53,128 nt of DNA from Poseidonibacter lekithochrous. Its GTDB lineage: Bacteria > Campylobacterota > Campylobacteria > Campylobacterales > Arcobacteraceae. The stretch is taken from positions 1-53,128 of the forward strand of contig NZ_JAHKQT010000016.1 in assembly GCF_018861145.1 (NCBI RefSeq), read 5' to 3'. Both the position numbers and the translations under genes were made by a program. Below, in pieces: positions 37,742-48,281 of the stretch; position 1 is the first letter of the stretch, and every line of letters begins with the position of its first letter. The notes under the pieces were generated by a model, which saw only the letters and a list, made by a program, of their open reading frames with translations, ran no database searches and was not told the origin of the DNA.

Positions 37742-38560
37742 TCATTCCTTTTTTCGTATTCTTAAAAAAGATGCAAATTTTGGTTTTCCAAATCTTGTGA
37801 GATTATAGTATTTAAAAGTGACTATATCTCCAATTTTTGGGTGATTGATTCTTTGTTCGGCAGTGAAACCATTTCCTAAATTAAAAACTACATTATTTTC
37901 TAGTTTTAGTACTAAGCTTTTAAATTTGTTTTGTTTGTCTTTATTATAATTTATACCTATTACTTCAGCTTCTGAATCTAAAAACTTTTTTACTTTTAGT
38001 ATATTTGAACTTCTACCTACGAAATATTCTAAACTTGGATTTTTTATCATAATCCCTTCTGCTTTTAACTTTATAAGTTTTTCTAAGTATGATTCTAAGT
38101 GTTTGTTATCTTTGCATTTGATTTGTTCAATTATTTTTATATATTTGTTTTTGTTTACTTTTTGCCATTCTTTTATTTTTTTAAGTCTTTTTATAAAATC
38201 ACCTTTTTCGTAGGGTACTTCAAATATATTATAAGTGATTTCCTTCCAATGTTTACTTGGGGTTTTATCCAAAACTATACTTTGTATATTTTCAAAATCA
38301 TTTCTTTTAGTCCAAAGTTCACCATCGAGTTTAAAGTTTGGAAAATCTTTCACAAACCATTTTGGAGCATTGATAATATTTCCATTTTTACTAAGTAGTT
38401 GTTTACCATCCCAATAAGCTCTTATGCCATCAAGTTTTTCACTCATCATCCAATTTTCTATTGAATGAGTTTTATTATAAGTTTTTGCTTTTTGTAATTC
38501 AATAGCACTTAAATTATGACTTAAAATTGAAATTAATAGTAGAGTGAAGAATGATTTCAT
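37742..38560 (-). CDS. Periplasmic-type ATP-dependent DNA ligase
   Basis: The chosen start (MKSFFTLLLISILSHNLSA) gives 273 residues and a clear Sec signal peptide; AAGGA at 38566-38570 precedes it, so the longer ORF reaching 38617 is not used. The nucleotidyltransferase motif is SEKLDGIRAYWDG (nucleophile Lys in K-L-D-G), followed by LDGELWTKRNDF, AEGIMIKNP and KVKKFLDSEAEVIG, then a small OB-fold. Such minimal ligases with leader peptides occur in Campylobacterota, Haemophilus and Neisseria and are thought to act on incoming DNA; the replicative ligase is the NAD type. Confidence 0.9.
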   Translation of the reverse strand: MKSFFTLLLISILSHNLSAIELQKAKTYNKTHSIENWMMSEKLDGIRAYWDGKQLLSKNGNIINAPKWFVKDFPNFKLDGELWTKRNDFENIQSIVLDKTPSKHWKEITYNIFEVPYEKGDFIKRLKKIKEWQKVNKNKYIKIIEQIKCKDNKHLESYLEKLIKLKAEGIMIKNPSLEYFVGRSSNILKVKKFLDSEAEVIGINYNKDKQNKFKSLVLKLENNVVFNLGNGFTAEQRINHPKIGDIVTFKYYNLTRFGKPKFASFLRIRKKE

Positions 38561-38695
38561 AAAAATCCTTTTAGTAATTTTATTAATTATATTTAAAGCA
38601 ATATTAAATAATTGCAATAAATCATAAAGTCATAATAATTATTTAGATAAAATATTTAACTTTACACTGAATTTAGTGTTATAGAAGGATTATAT

Positions 38696-39250
38696 TTGAA
38701 TAAAAAATTACTAACAGAAGATGAAAAAAATATATTATTAAACTCTATTAGAAGTATTGAAGACTTTCCTAAAGCTGGTATTGTATTTAAAGATATCACT
38801 ACACTATTAAATGACAAAGATGCTTACAAACTTTTAATGACACACTTAGAAGATAGATATAAAGATTATAACTTAGATTATATTGCAGGAATTGAAGCAA
38901 GAGGTTTTATTTTTGGAGCAGCACTTGCTAATAAACTTGGTATTGGTTTTGTACCAGTTAGAAAAAAAGGAAAACTTCCTAGTACTACTGCTTGTGAAAA
39001 ATATGAATTAGAATACGGTTTTGATGAAGTTGAAATACATTTAGATGCTTTTAGAGATACAAAAGATGCTAGAGTTCTTTTAATAGATGATATTATTGTA
39101 AGTGGAGGAACTGCATATGCAGCTGCTAATTTAATAAATAAATTAAATGTAAATTTAGTAGAAATGTGTTTTTTAATGGATATCAAAATGCTAGGTGGTG
39201 CCAAAAAACTTGAAAAAGTTGCACCAGTTTATTCTGTATTAGAAATATAA
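38696..39250 (+). CDS. apt: Adenine phosphoribosyltransferase
   Basis: Purine salvage: adenine + PRPP to AMP. 184 residues with the PRPP-binding motif [17 protein letters not shown] and the APRT start [22 protein letters not shown] plus [17 protein letters not shown] start at 38696 after AAGGATTATA. A small hairpin (ACACT ... AGTGT, about 38666-38681) lies in the leader. First gene of a run apt-trpB-dedA-pepA with short gaps. Confidence 0.96.
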   Translation: MNKKLLTEDEKNILLNSIRSIEDFPKAGIVFKDITTLLNDKDAYKLLMTHLEDRYKDYNLDYIAGIEARGFIFGAALANKLGIGFVPVRKKGKLPSTTACEKYELEYGFDEVEIHLDAFRDTKDARVLLIDDIIVSGGTAYAAANLINKLNVNLVEMCFLMDIKMLGGAKKLEKVAPVYSVLEI

Positions 39251-39262
39251 AGAAGGAAAAAT

Positions 39263-40471
39263 ATGAGTAATTATATACCAAAACCAAGTCCTTTTGATCC
39301 AGATGAAAAAGGTCAATTTGGAATCTTCGGAGGGCAATATGTTCCTGAAACATTAATGCCTGTATTAAAAGAATTAGAAATAGAATATAAAAAATATAGA
39401 TTTGATAAAGAGTTTTGGGCTGAAGTAAATGCTTTATTAAAAGATTATGTTGGACGAGAAAATCCACTTTACCTTGCAAAAAATATTTCAGAAGAAATTG
39501 GTGCAAAAGTATATTTAAAAAGAGAAGATTTAAATCACACGGGTGCACATAAAGTTAACAATGTTATTGCACAAGGTTTATTAGCAAAAAAACTTGGAAA
39601 AACAAAAATTATAGCTGAAACAGGTGCTGGACAACACGGAGTTGCCTCTGCAACTATTGCTGCACTTATGGGTTTAGAATGTACAGTTTTTATGGGTGCA
39701 AAAGATGTTGAACGTCAAGAATTAAATGTATTTAGAATGAAGCTTTTAGGTGCTAAAGTAATTGCAGTTGAAAGTGGAAGTAAAACATTAAAAGATGCTA
39801 TGAATGATGCGATTAGATATTGGGTTACAAATGCACGTGATACTTTTTATGTAATTGGAACAGTTGCAGGTCCACATCCTTATCCTATGATGGTTAGAGA
39901 TTTTCAATCAGTAATTGGTTATGAAGCAAGAAAGCAAATATTAGAAAAAGAAAATAGACTTCCTGATTATGTAATTGCTTGTATTGGTGGTGGTTCAAAT
40001 GCTATTGGTATGTTCTCTCATTTCTTAGAAGATAAAGAAGTAACTTGTATCGGGATTGAAGCTGGTGGTTTAGGATTAGATACTAATATGCATGGATGTT
40101 CACTTGAAAAAGGAAGTCCAGGAGTATTACACGGACAATGTTCTTACCTTTTACAAGATGAAGATGGACAAGTTTTAGAAGCTCATTCAATTTCAGCAGG
40201 ACTTGATTATCCAGGGATTGGACCAGAACACTCTTTTCACAAAGATAATAAAAGTGTAGAATATGATTCAATAACAGATAAAGAAGCTTTAGATGCATTC
40301 GTATGGTTAAGTAGACGGGAAGGAATTATTCCTGCATTTGAAAGTTCTCATGCAATTGCTTATTTAAAAAAAGCAAAAGATAGACTTCAAGGTAAAATTG
40401 TGATTATCAATTTATCTGGACGTGGTGATAAAGATATGGTACAGGCTAAAAGTTTATTAAATTTTGACTAA
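39263..40471 (+). CDS. trpB: Tryptophan synthase beta subunit
   Basis: PLP enzyme joining indole and serine. 402 residues, TrpB1 type. Motifs: [17 protein letters not shown], the PLP lysine in [27 protein letters not shown], the phosphate loop [12 protein letters not shown], and [16 protein letters not shown]. No trpA is adjacent, which is unusual in general but the window shows only this member. AGAAGG at ~39251 precedes the ATG. Confidence 0.97.
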   Translation: MSNYIPKPSPFDPDEKGQFGIFGGQYVPETLMPVLKELEIEYKKYRFDKEFWAEVNALLKDYVGRENPLYLAKNISEEIGAKVYLKREDLNHTGAHKVNNVIAQGLLAKKLGKTKIIAETGAGQHGVASATIAALMGLECTVFMGAKDVERQELNVFRMKLLGAKVIAVESGSKTLKDAMNDAIRYWVTNARDTFYVIGTVAGPHPYPMMVRDFQSVIGYEARKQILEKENRLPDYVIACIGGGSNAIGMFSHFLEDKEVTCIGIEAGGLGLDTNMHGCSLEKGSPGVLHGQCSYLLQDEDGQVLEAHSISAGLDYPGIGPEHSFHKDNKSVEYDSITDKEALDAFVWLSRREGIIPAFESSHAIAYLKKAKDRLQGKIVIINLSGRGDKDMVQAKSLLNFD

Positions 40472-40482
40472 AAAGGAAGAAA

Positions 40483-41196
40483 ATGGAACAGTTCTTTAAA
40501 AAGTTTCAACCCCATTCAGGAAAAATATTTGCAACTGTAATTATTATATTTTTCTCTTTTTTAGCTTACAATCTTTATCAAGCCCCAGTTAGTGGGTTTG
40601 AAGAAAAGTTTGTTTATTTACTAAAAGAGTATGGATATATAATACTTTTTGCTTGGGGTATGCTTGAAGGAGAAGCTGGTCTTATAATGGCTGGTCTTTT
40701 AGCACATACAGGAGATATGAATTTATATATTGCTATTTTTGTAGCAGGTCTTGGTGGTTTTGCAGGAGATCAAGTCTATTTTTATATAGGTAGATTTAAT
40801 AAGTCATATGTTCACAAAACATTTAAAGGTCAAAGAAGAAAGTTTGCATTAGCACATTTATTACTTCAAAAATATGGTTGGCCAATTATTTTTGCACAAA
40901 GATATATGTATGGAATGAGAACAATTATTCCAATTTCAATTGGCCTTACTAGATACAATGCAAAAATGTTTGCTTTTATAAATCTTATATCTGCATGGTG
41001 CTGGGCAGCTATTACAATTGTCCCTGTTTGGTATTTTGGAGAAGAAATTTTAAAAGTGCTACATTGGTTAAAAGAACATTGGTATTTAGTATTACCTATT
41101 GCTTTAGGTTTTGGAGCTAGTATTATTTACTATTTTAATAAAGCATCAAAAAAAGTAGAAAAGAAGAATTTAAAAAAGGAAGAAAATGAAAATTAA
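40483..41196 (+). CDS. DedA family membrane protein
   Basis: 237 residues with four to five hydrophobic segments and DedA/SNARE-associated signatures: EGEAGLIMAGLLAHTGDMN, GGFAGDQVYFYIGRF, and the conserved FAQRYMYGMRTIIPISIG. DedA proteins act as flippases/transporters for undecaprenyl phosphate or phosphatidylethanolamine in several bacteria. Here it follows trpB by 11 bases and overlaps pepA by 11 bases, so it belongs to the housekeeping operon rather than to the O-antigen genes. Confidence 0.9.
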   Translation: MEQFFKKFQPHSGKIFATVIIIFFSFLAYNLYQAPVSGFEEKFVYLLKEYGYIILFAWGMLEGEAGLIMAGLLAHTGDMNLYIAIFVAGLGGFAGDQVYFYIGRFNKSYVHKTFKGQRRKFALAHLLLQKYGWPIIFAQRYMYGMRTIIPISIGLTRYNAKMFAFINLISAWCWAAITIVPVWYFGEEILKVLHWLKEHWYLVLPIALGFGASIIYYFNKASKKVEKKNLKKEENEN

Positions 41197-42619
41197 TTTA
41201 ACAAATACAAAAATAAATAAAATAAAATCAGATATTGAAATTGTATTAGTAGATAAACTTGAAGATTTAGAAGAAAAAGAGTTATTAGAGAATTTAGGAT
41301 TTAAAATTTCAGATGAAGCATTAATTTATTTACCTGAATCAGGAAAAATATTTGTTGCTTACGAAGAAGAAACATATGATTGTTTAGCAATTGCAATTGC
41401 AACAGCAATTAAAAAGTTCCAAACAACAACTTTTAAAAATGCAAAATTAGATTTAAGTTGTTTTGATTCAAAGATTTTAAAATTTATTGTTGAGGGTACT
41501 CTTTTAGGTTCTTATACTTTTGATAACTACAAATCAAAACCAGAGAAAAAGAAAAAACAAGAATTAACAATTTCAATTTTAGAAGATTCTCCAACATTAG
41601 ATAATATTGAGTTAAATGCAATTTTAAATGAATCAACTATTATTTCAAAAGCAGTAAATAAAACAAGAGATATGGTTAATACTACTCCTGGCGACTTTTA
41701 TCCAGATGTAATGGCAAAACTAGCTAAAAAATTAGCAAAAGATGCAAAAATTGAGTGTAAAATTAAAGGTGAAAAGTTCTTAGAAAAAAATGATATGAAT
41801 GCAATGTTAAGCGTTGGTCGAGCTTCTATTCATGAATCAAAATTAATACATTTATCTTATAAACCAAAAGATGCAAAAAAGAAAATAGTACTTGTAGGAA
41901 AAGGTCTTACTTATGATTCTGGTGGATTATCTTTAAAGCCTGCTGATTATATGGTAACAATGAAATCTGATAAATCAGGTGGTTGTGCAGTATTATCAAC
42001 TATTTGGGCAATTGCAAAATTAGAACTTCCATATGAAGTTCACGCAGTAGTTGGAGCAGTTGAAAATATGATAGGTGGAGATGCTTATAAACCAGATGAT
42101 GTATTAAAAGCAAAAAATGGAACTACAATAGAAGTTAGAAATACAGATGCTGAAGGAAGACTAGTTCTTGCTGATTGTTTATGTTATGCACAAGATGAGA
42201 TTTCTGATATTGATTATATCTTTGATTATGCAACTTTAACAGGAGCTTGTGTAGTTGGAGTTGGACAATATACAACTGGTATTATGGGGAATAATGAGAT
42301 TTTAAAAAGAAATGCAGTTTTATCAGCTTTACGATCAGGGGAATATGCAACTACTTTAGATTTTAATAGATATTTAAAGAAAACAATAAAATCAGATATT
42401 GCAGATATTTCAAATATTGCAAGTACTAGATATGGTGGCGCAATTACAGCAGGATTATTTTTAGATAACTTTTTAAAGAAAGAAAATAAAGAGAAATGGA
42501 TTCATTTTGATATTGCAGGACCTGCATTTGTTGAAAAAGCTTGGGGATATAATCCTTATGGTGCAAGTGGAGCAGGGGTTAGAATGACAATAGAGTTTTT
42601 AAAAAATATTGATAAATAA
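41186..42619 (+). CDS. pepA: Leucyl (cytosol) aminopeptidase
   Basis: M17 metallo-aminopeptidase of 477 residues. The C-terminal catalytic domain has VGKGLTYDSGGLSLKP, MKSDKSGGC and the signature NTDAEGRLVLAD with metal ligands Asp and Glu. The N-terminal ~150 residues are the variable domain. Overlaps dedA by 11 bases (translational coupling). In other bacteria PepA also binds DNA for recombination and regulation; nothing here addresses that. Confidence 0.96.
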   Translation: MKINLTNTKINKIKSDIEIVLVDKLEDLEEKELLENLGFKISDEALIYLPESGKIFVAYEEETYDCLAIAIATAIKKFQTTTFKNAKLDLSCFDSKILKFIVEGTLLGSYTFDNYKSKPEKKKKQELTISILEDSPTLDNIELNAILNESTIISKAVNKTRDMVNTTPGDFYPDVMAKLAKKLAKDAKIECKIKGEKFLEKNDMNAMLSVGRASIHESKLIHLSYKPKDAKKKIVLVGKGLTYDSGGLSLKPADYMVTMKSDKSGGCAVLSTIWAIAKLELPYEVHAVVGAVENMIGGDAYKPDDVLKAKNGTTIEVRNTDAEGRLVLADCLCYAQDEISDIDYIFDYATLTGACVVGVGQYTTGIMGNNEILKRNAVLSALRSGEYATTLDFNRYLKKTIKSDIADISNIASTRYGGAITAGLFLDNFLKKENKEKWIHFDIAGPAFVEKAWGYNPYGASGAGVRMTIEFLKNIDK

Positions 42620-42663
42620 ATTTAAAAACACTTAATTTATAATACTTATGAAGGATTTGAATA

Positions 42664-45510
42664 ATGAAACTGTTAAATAAAAAAATCATATTTATAACAA
42701 TAATCTTCATAAGTATCTCTCTTAGTATTTACTTACTAGCATATAATTTAACTAATAAAACTATTCAGAAGTCTTTTAATAATCAAATAGAAATCAATCA
42801 AAACAACATAAAATTTATTATAAAACAATTTGATAGAACAAAGTTTGATTTATTAAATACTTTATCAAACAATGAAAACTTAAAGAGATTTATCTCTTCA
42901 AAAGATGATCTTGAATTAAAAAAACTTTTTTTAACATTTGCAAGTTCTGATAAACTGATAATGCAAATACGTATACTAGACTTAAACGGTAATGAAACCT
43001 TTAGACTAGATAAAATAAAAGATAAATATGTTTTTCAAAATAAAGATACTTTTCAAAATAAAGGACATAGTGAGTATTTTAAAAGTTTTATAAAACTTAA
43101 AAACAATGAATTAGGTATTTCTAAACTTAGTTTAAATGTTGAGAATAATATAGTTGAAAAACCTTTTAAATCTACAATTAGAATGGCAATGCCAATTTAT
43201 TTAGAAGAAAAAGAAAGAGCAATATTAGTAATAAATTATAATATGAATAGTTTTATAAAAAGCCTTTTCTCTTCCTCAGCTTTTAATTTGTATTTAATTG
43301 ATGAAGATGAATACTTTATTTATCATCCACAAGAAGAGTTTTCTTGGACAAGATATAAAGAACATAGAACTGTTGTTTCTAAGTATTTCCCAAAAAATAG
43401 ATATGAAAAATTAGTTTTTAAAGATATTAATTTATGGAACAATAAATATAAAATCATTTATGAAAATAAGAAATCATCAAGTTTAAACTTTTTAATTAAA
43501 AGAACTACAGATATTGGTGGACTTATATTTCTAGCAAGTTTACTTTTACTTACGCCATTTCTATATATGATTTTATTATATATAAAGAGAATAAATTTAT
43601 TAAATTCCTCATTAATTGATTCAAAAGTAAAAATAGAATCAATACTTGATCATACTTCAGATGCAATTATTCTAATTAATTTAAAAGGAATAATTCAAGA
43701 AGTAAATTTATCTACAGAAAAGATATTTGGGTATAAAAGACATGAGTTAGTAAATAAAAATATAAAGATGTTAGTTCCTGAACCACATCATAGTAAACAT
43801 GATAATTATATTAAAAATCATGATAAAAATATGCATAGTAAAGTAATAAATATTGATAGAGAATTATTTGCATTACACAAAGATGGTTCTAGTTTATCAA
43901 TAAGCTTAGTTGTAACAAAAGTTAATATCTCTAATTCTGAATATTTTATAGGAACAATAAAAAATTTAAGTGATGAAATAAAAACAAAAAAACTATTTGA
44001 AAACATTTTTGCTTCTTCTGCTATTGGTATCGCAATTGTTTTAAAAGATGGAAGTTTATGGAGGATTAATAAAAAGTTTGCAGATATAGTTGAGTATTCA
44101 GTGGATGAATTAACTAAATTAACTTTTCAAGATATTACTCATAAAGAGGATTTAAGTAAAGATTTAAAATTAGTTAATAAAGTATTAGAAAAAGAAATAG
44201 ATGAATACTCTATAGAAAAAAGATATATAACTAAATCAGGAAAAATTGTATGGGTAAATTTAAGAGTTAAAGGTGTTTTTAGCAGTGAAAATAATGAGAT
44301 TTTTGAATATTTTATTGCAAGTATTGATGATATTACTGAGCAAATCCAGATAAAAAATAAGTTAAAAGAGGCTGAAAAAATAGCTCATATTGGTCATTGG
44401 TTATGGGATATTAGAAAAGAATCTGTAAGTGTTTCTGATAATATGTTATCAATATTTGGAAAAACTAAAGAAACTTTTAAAAATGATTACCACTCTTTTA
44501 TAGATATAATTCATGAAGATGATAAAGAAAATGTTCTAAATACTTTAAATGGATGTCTTCATCTAAAAAAAGATTTAGAGATTGAGTATAGAATAGTTGT
44601 AAATAATAAAATTAAATTTATTTACGCAAAAGGTAGAATTTTATACTTAGGTGAAGAAGCAATAGAGTTTTTTGGTACTTGTCAAGATATAACTAATCTA
44701 AAGTTATTAGAACAAGAGACAAAGAAAAGAGAACTTGTATTGATGGAACAGTCTAAACTAGCTTCTATGGGAGAAATGGTTGGTTCTATTGCACATCAAT
44801 GGAGACAGCCTTTGAACTCTATTGGATTTATTTTACAAGATATGATTTCTGCTTATAAACATAATGAATTTAATGAAGATTATCTAAAAGAAGTAAAAAA
44901 AGAGATGATGGAACAGTTAAACTATATGTCTGAGACTATTGATGAATTTAGAAACTATTTTAAAAATAATGAGCCATATAAAGAGTTTAATATTGTTTCT
45001 TCTTTACTTGATGTGAATAAGCTTTATAGGGCTCATATTGATAATTATTACCTAAATCTTGAGATAAAAGTAAATGGAAAAGATATTAAAGAATTAACTA
45101 AAGAAGAGAAAAATAGATTTAGAGTAATCAATCAAGAATCACAATTAAAGCAAGTTTTAATAAACTGTATATCAAATGCTAAAGATGCAATTATTGAACT
45201 AAAGACTACGGTAAAAGAACAAAAAAATATAATTGTTAAAATACAGGAGAATGAAAAAAATATTCAAATTTCTATTAGTGATTTGGCTGGAGGAGTGTCT
45301 ACTACTACTTTATCTAGAATATTTGAACCATATTTTACTACAAAAGAAATGGGTACAGGATTAGGTTTGTATATTTGTAAAACGATTTGTACTCAATCTT
45401 TAAAAGGTGATATTGAGTACAAATATAATAAAGAAAAAATTAATGGTATTGAATATTTAGGTTCAAGGTTTATTATTACTGTACCTAGGTTTATTGAAAA
45501 TCATAGATAG
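42664..45510 (+). CDS. Sensor histidine kinase: Cache sensor, three PAS domains, HisKA, HATPase
   Basis: 948 residues. A membrane helix (~7-27) and a second (~278-302) flank a periplasmic Cache-like domain. Cytoplasmic PAS domains follow at ~318-435 (IESILDHTSDAIILINLKG), ~440-560 (FASSAIGIAIVLKDG) and ~570-680 (HIGHWLWDIRKESV). The H-box is SIAHQWRQPLN with His711; the ATPase has NCISNAKDAI (N-box), ISDLAGGVS and the G2 region GTGLGLYICKTI. Inner-membrane kinase; no response regulator in its own frame, but the adjacent receiver proteins are candidate partners. Convergent with the next gene. Confidence 0.93.
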   Translation: MKLLNKKIIFITIIFISISLSIYLLAYNLTNKTIQKSFNNQIEINQNNIKFIIKQFDRTKFDLLNTLSNNENLKRFISSKDDLELKKLFLTFASSDKLIMQIRILDLNGNETFRLDKIKDKYVFQNKDTFQNKGHSEYFKSFIKLKNNELGISKLSLNVENNIVEKPFKSTIRMAMPIYLEEKERAILVINYNMNSFIKSLFSSSAFNLYLIDEDEYFIYHPQEEFSWTRYKEHRTVVSKYFPKNRYEKLVFKDINLWNNKYKIIYENKKSSSLNFLIKRTTDIGGLIFLASLLLLTPFLYMILLYIKRINLLNSSLIDSKVKIESILDHTSDAIILINLKGIIQEVNLSTEKIFGYKRHELVNKNIKMLVPEPHHSKHDNYIKNHDKNMHSKVINIDRELFALHKDGSSLSISLVVTKVNISNSEYFIGTIKNLSDEIKTKKLFENIFASSAIGIAIVLKDGSLWRINKKFADIVEYSVDELTKLTFQDITHKEDLSKDLKLVNKVLEKEIDEYSIEKRYITKSGKIVWVNLRVKGVFSSENNEIFEYFIASIDDITEQIQIKNKLKEAEKIAHIGHWLWDIRKESVSVSDNMLSIFGKTKETFKNDYHSFIDIIHEDDKENVLNTLNGCLHLKKDLEIEYRIVVNNKIKFIYAKGRILYLGEEAIEFFGTCQDITNLKLLEQETKKRELVLMEQSKLASMGEMVGSIAHQWRQPLNSIGFILQDMISAYKHNEFNEDYLKEVKKEMMEQLNYMSETIDEFRNYFKNNEPYKEFNIVSSLLDVNKLYRAHIDNYYLNLEIKVNGKDIKELTKEEKNRFRVINQESQLKQVLINCISNAKDAIIELKTTVKEQKNIIVKIQENEKNIQISISDLAGGVSTTTLSRIFEPYFTTKEMGTGLGLYICKTICTQSLKGDIEYKYNKEKINGIEYLGSRFIITVPRFIENHR

Positions 45511-45519
45511 AATTACATA

Positions 45520-46644
45520 TTAGTATTCATCAAGTGATTCTAAATGAATTTGAAATTTAGCTCCATAGTATATAGTTTCATTATGTACAAATTCTTCATT
45601 ACTAACCGTTAGTTTTCCTTGTAAATGATTTTCTACAATTTGTCTAGACATATAAAGACCAATTCCTGTTCCTGATTCTTTTTTTGTAGTAAAATATGGT
45701 TCAAAAATCTTTTCCATAAGTTCAATAGGAACTCCTCCTGCATTATCATGGATACTAATTACAAAACCATTATCATCTTTATGTGTACTTATTTTAATAA
45801 GTCTTTCTTTGTCTTGATGTGATAGTTCTTCTATTGCATTTTTTTTAATATTTATTAAAACTTGTATAAGTTCATTTTGATAATTACATAAATGAAAATC
45901 TTCAATATCTATTATTTTTTCTATTTTATATGTTCTCATTTGAGAAAATATCAATTTATCAATTTTTTCTAAAGTATCTTTAATATAAAAACAAGATTCT
46001 AATTTATTTGGTTTAAGATAGCTTTGAAAATCGTTAAGTGTTGTATCCATATAATGGATGGAATTCATTATATTTTCAATCATACTATCAAGTGTATTAT
46101 CTTCATCAATTATCTTACCAAACTCTTTCTCTAGTTTAATATTTGAAGTACATATAGAAATTGTATTTAAAGGTTGTCTCCATTGATGTGCAATATTTGT
46201 AAGCATTTCACCCATTGCTGCCATTTTAGATTGAATCATTAACATTCTTTCTTGTTTTAAAATTTCTTTTTCATTTAATAATTCTTTTTCAAATTGTCTT
46301 AGTTCATCAACTAACTCTTCTAAATCTATTGGTTTAACAATGAATTTTTTAACTTTTAGTTTAATAGCTTCAATAAAATATTCTGGTTCGCTAAAGGCAG
46401 ATGCAAGAATAATTGGAATATCAAAATTATTCTTTTTTAATTCTTTATACATATCTACACCATTCATTTCAGGCATGTTTATATCAGATATGATTATATC
46501 AGGATTGATTTCTTCAACTTTTTTAATTGCTTCAATTGGATTTTTAAAAGTATATATATGAGAAATTTCTCTACTTAAAACTTTTCCAATTTTTTTTAAA
46601 AGAAATCCATCATCTTCAACTATCATTACACGTAGATTAATCAT
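45520..46644 (-). CDS. Soluble response regulator-histidine kinase hybrid
   Basis: 374 residues. N-terminal receiver with acidic pocket EDD (10-12), phospho-acceptor Asp54 in SDINMPEMNG and Lys in IVKPIDL; then a coiled-coil linker and a HisKA/HATPase kinase with His153 in NIAHQWRQPLN, IKKNAIEEL, IHDNAGGVP and GTGIGLYMS. No membrane helix or PAS, so it is probably driven by phosphotransfer to its receiver. The H-box is nearly identical to that of the upstream sensor kinase. Divergent from the next receiver gene by 91 bases. Confidence 0.92.
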   Translation of the reverse strand: MINLRVMIVEDDGFLLKKIGKVLSREISHIYTFKNPIEAIKKVEEINPDIIISDINMPEMNGVDMYKELKKNNFDIPIILASAFSEPEYFIEAIKLKVKKFIVKPIDLEELVDELRQFEKELLNEKEILKQERMLMIQSKMAAMGEMLTNIAHQWRQPLNTISICTSNIKLEKEFGKIIDEDNTLDSMIENIMNSIHYMDTTLNDFQSYLKPNKLESCFYIKDTLEKIDKLIFSQMRTYKIEKIIDIEDFHLCNYQNELIQVLINIKKNAIEELSHQDKERLIKISTHKDDNGFVISIHDNAGGVPIELMEKIFEPYFTTKKESGTGIGLYMSRQIVENHLQGKLTVSNEEFVHNETIYYGAKFQIHLESLDEY

Positions 46645-46735
46645 TAAATAATACCTCTTTTTTATTAATAACTATATTAGCATATTTTTATGCATATTAA
46701 GATAAAATAGAGAAACTATAAGTAGGTATTAATTT

Positions 46736-47944
46736 ATGGAAGAAAGTTTTTTAAAAAAGATAAGCATTTTAATAGTAGATGATAATAAAAATGACTTAGA
46801 GATAATTTCTAAGTCTTTAAGTAAATATTTTAAAAAAGTTCATACAGCTTCTAATGGTGCTGATGCATTTGAACTTTATAAAGAATATAAAAATATTGAT
46901 ATTATAATTTCAGATATTCAAATGCCTAAAATAAATGGATTAGAATTATTAAAACTTATTAGAAACTCAGATTTTTATTTACCTTTTTTAATAGTATCTG
47001 CAACTTTTGATGAAGATATGTTAATCCAAGCTATTAATCTAAATGTAAGCTCTTTTCTTCCTAAACCTATTAATCTTCACTCACTAATTGAAAGAATAGA
47101 TATCCTTTGTGAAAGAAAATATTTTAAATATAAAGAAGAATTAAGAAAAGAAGAACTAAAAAATTATTTAGATTCTGTAAATAGTGTTGCTTTTATTTAT
47201 AAAATGAACAAAGATGGCGATATAACATATATGAATGATACAATGTTAGAAAATACTGGATATGAAGAAAAAGATATAATTAATTTATCCTTTGATGATA
47301 TTCTTCATCCTGATATTCCTAAAAAATATGTTGATGAAACATGGAGAGTTTTAAATAATGGTGAACTATGGAAAGGAAATACAAAGTTTATTACAAAAAA
47401 TAAAGATGCATTTTACTTAAATAGTACAATTTTTAGATTAATTACGGAAGAAAACTCTTTTATAACTATCGCTTTTTTAACAACAAAAGAAAATCTTGAA
47501 AAAAGAGATTTCCATAAAAAGGTTATAAATAGTATAAAAGAGTTTCATCAAAAAGAAACTTATTATAAACAAGAAATAGAAAGATTAACTGCCGAAAGAT
47601 CTAATTTACTATTCTTATCAAATACAACTACAGGATTAGAAGAAAAGGTTGCAAGATTAAGTTCACAAGTAGATAAATACGAATTAGAATTGAATGTAAA
47701 AGATAAAAAATTTGAGCATATGCTAAAATTAAAGCAAGAAGAAATTGGAAATTTTGTTGAAAAAGCACAAAAAGAAATATTAAAAGTATCTTTAGTTCAA
47801 AAAGAGAAAAAACATTTAGAAAAAAATATTAAATTAATCGCAAAAGAAAATTTATTTTTAAAAGAAGAAAATAAAAAAGCTAGGGTGCGTATTCGAGATT
47901 TAGAAGAATTATTAAAAATTAATAAAATTAAAAAAAATATTTAA
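46736..47944 (+). CDS. Response regulator with PAS domain and C-terminal coiled coil
   Basis: 402 residues. Receiver domain 8-125 (VDDNKND, Asp60 in SDIQMPKING, SFLPKPINLH). A PAS domain at ~145-255 (GDITYMNDTMLENTGYEEKDIINL) follows, then ~140 residues of heptad-rich coiled coil ending KARVRIRDLEELLKINKIKKN. There is no DNA-binding, kinase or cyclase domain, so the output is likely protein-protein interaction. With the two kinases on its left it may form a phosphorelay. Its end marks the left edge of the island. Confidence 0.9.
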   Translation: MEESFLKKISILIVDDNKNDLEIISKSLSKYFKKVHTASNGADAFELYKEYKNIDIIISDIQMPKINGLELLKLIRNSDFYLPFLIVSATFDEDMLIQAINLNVSSFLPKPINLHSLIERIDILCERKYFKYKEELRKEELKNYLDSVNSVAFIYKMNKDGDITYMNDTMLENTGYEEKDIINLSFDDILHPDIPKKYVDETWRVLNNGELWKGNTKFITKNKDAFYLNSTIFRLITEENSFITIAFLTTKENLEKRDFHKKVINSIKEFHQKETYYKQEIERLTAERSNLLFLSNTTTGLEEKVARLSSQVDKYELELNVKDKKFEHMLKLKQEEIGNFVEKAQKEILKVSLVQKEKKHLEKNIKLIAKENLFLKEENKKARVRIRDLEELLKINKIKKNI

Positions 47945-48281
47945 AGTAAATTTATCTGCTTTTTGGGCATTTTTGTTTATAATATATATATAAATAACCT
48001 CTAGAGGTATATAATAAATAATAATAAAAGGTTAGCAATGGGATTAGGTGTCCCGTATTAAAATTTTTTTATAACCTTCTAAACACTGTTATATAGGAGT
48101 TCTAGAGCTAGTTTAATTTTTATATTTAATCTTAGTCCTTGAATAGTCCTTATAAAAAATCATCTACAACTCATTTTAATATTTAAGTAACAAGTTAAAT
48201 TTAGACACAATTTTTCTTCCCCAATTATATTGAAAATATTAATTTAATAGTAACTTTCATATACATTAAGTATACAATAAG
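47945..48281. other. Gene-free left edge of the island with palindrome and stem-loop
   Basis: No ORF is supported in these 337 bases. A perfect 12-base palindrome ACCTCTAGAGGT lies at 47997-48008, with a related TTCTAGAGC at ~48100. A nested stem-loop occupies 48028-48078: AAGGTTA 48028-48034 with TAACCTT 48072-48078, and inside it ATGGGA 48038-48043 with TCCCGT 48051-48056 (one wobble). TATAC/GTATA (48260-48264 / 48270-48274) forms a short inverted repeat. These could be an attachment site, operator or small RNA; the sequence does not decide. Confidence 0.5.

Noticed and set aside
38561-38617. Longer N-terminus of the DNA ligase
   Set aside because: The downstream ATG has AAGGA upstream and starts a clear signal peptide; the extra 19 residues would bury it.
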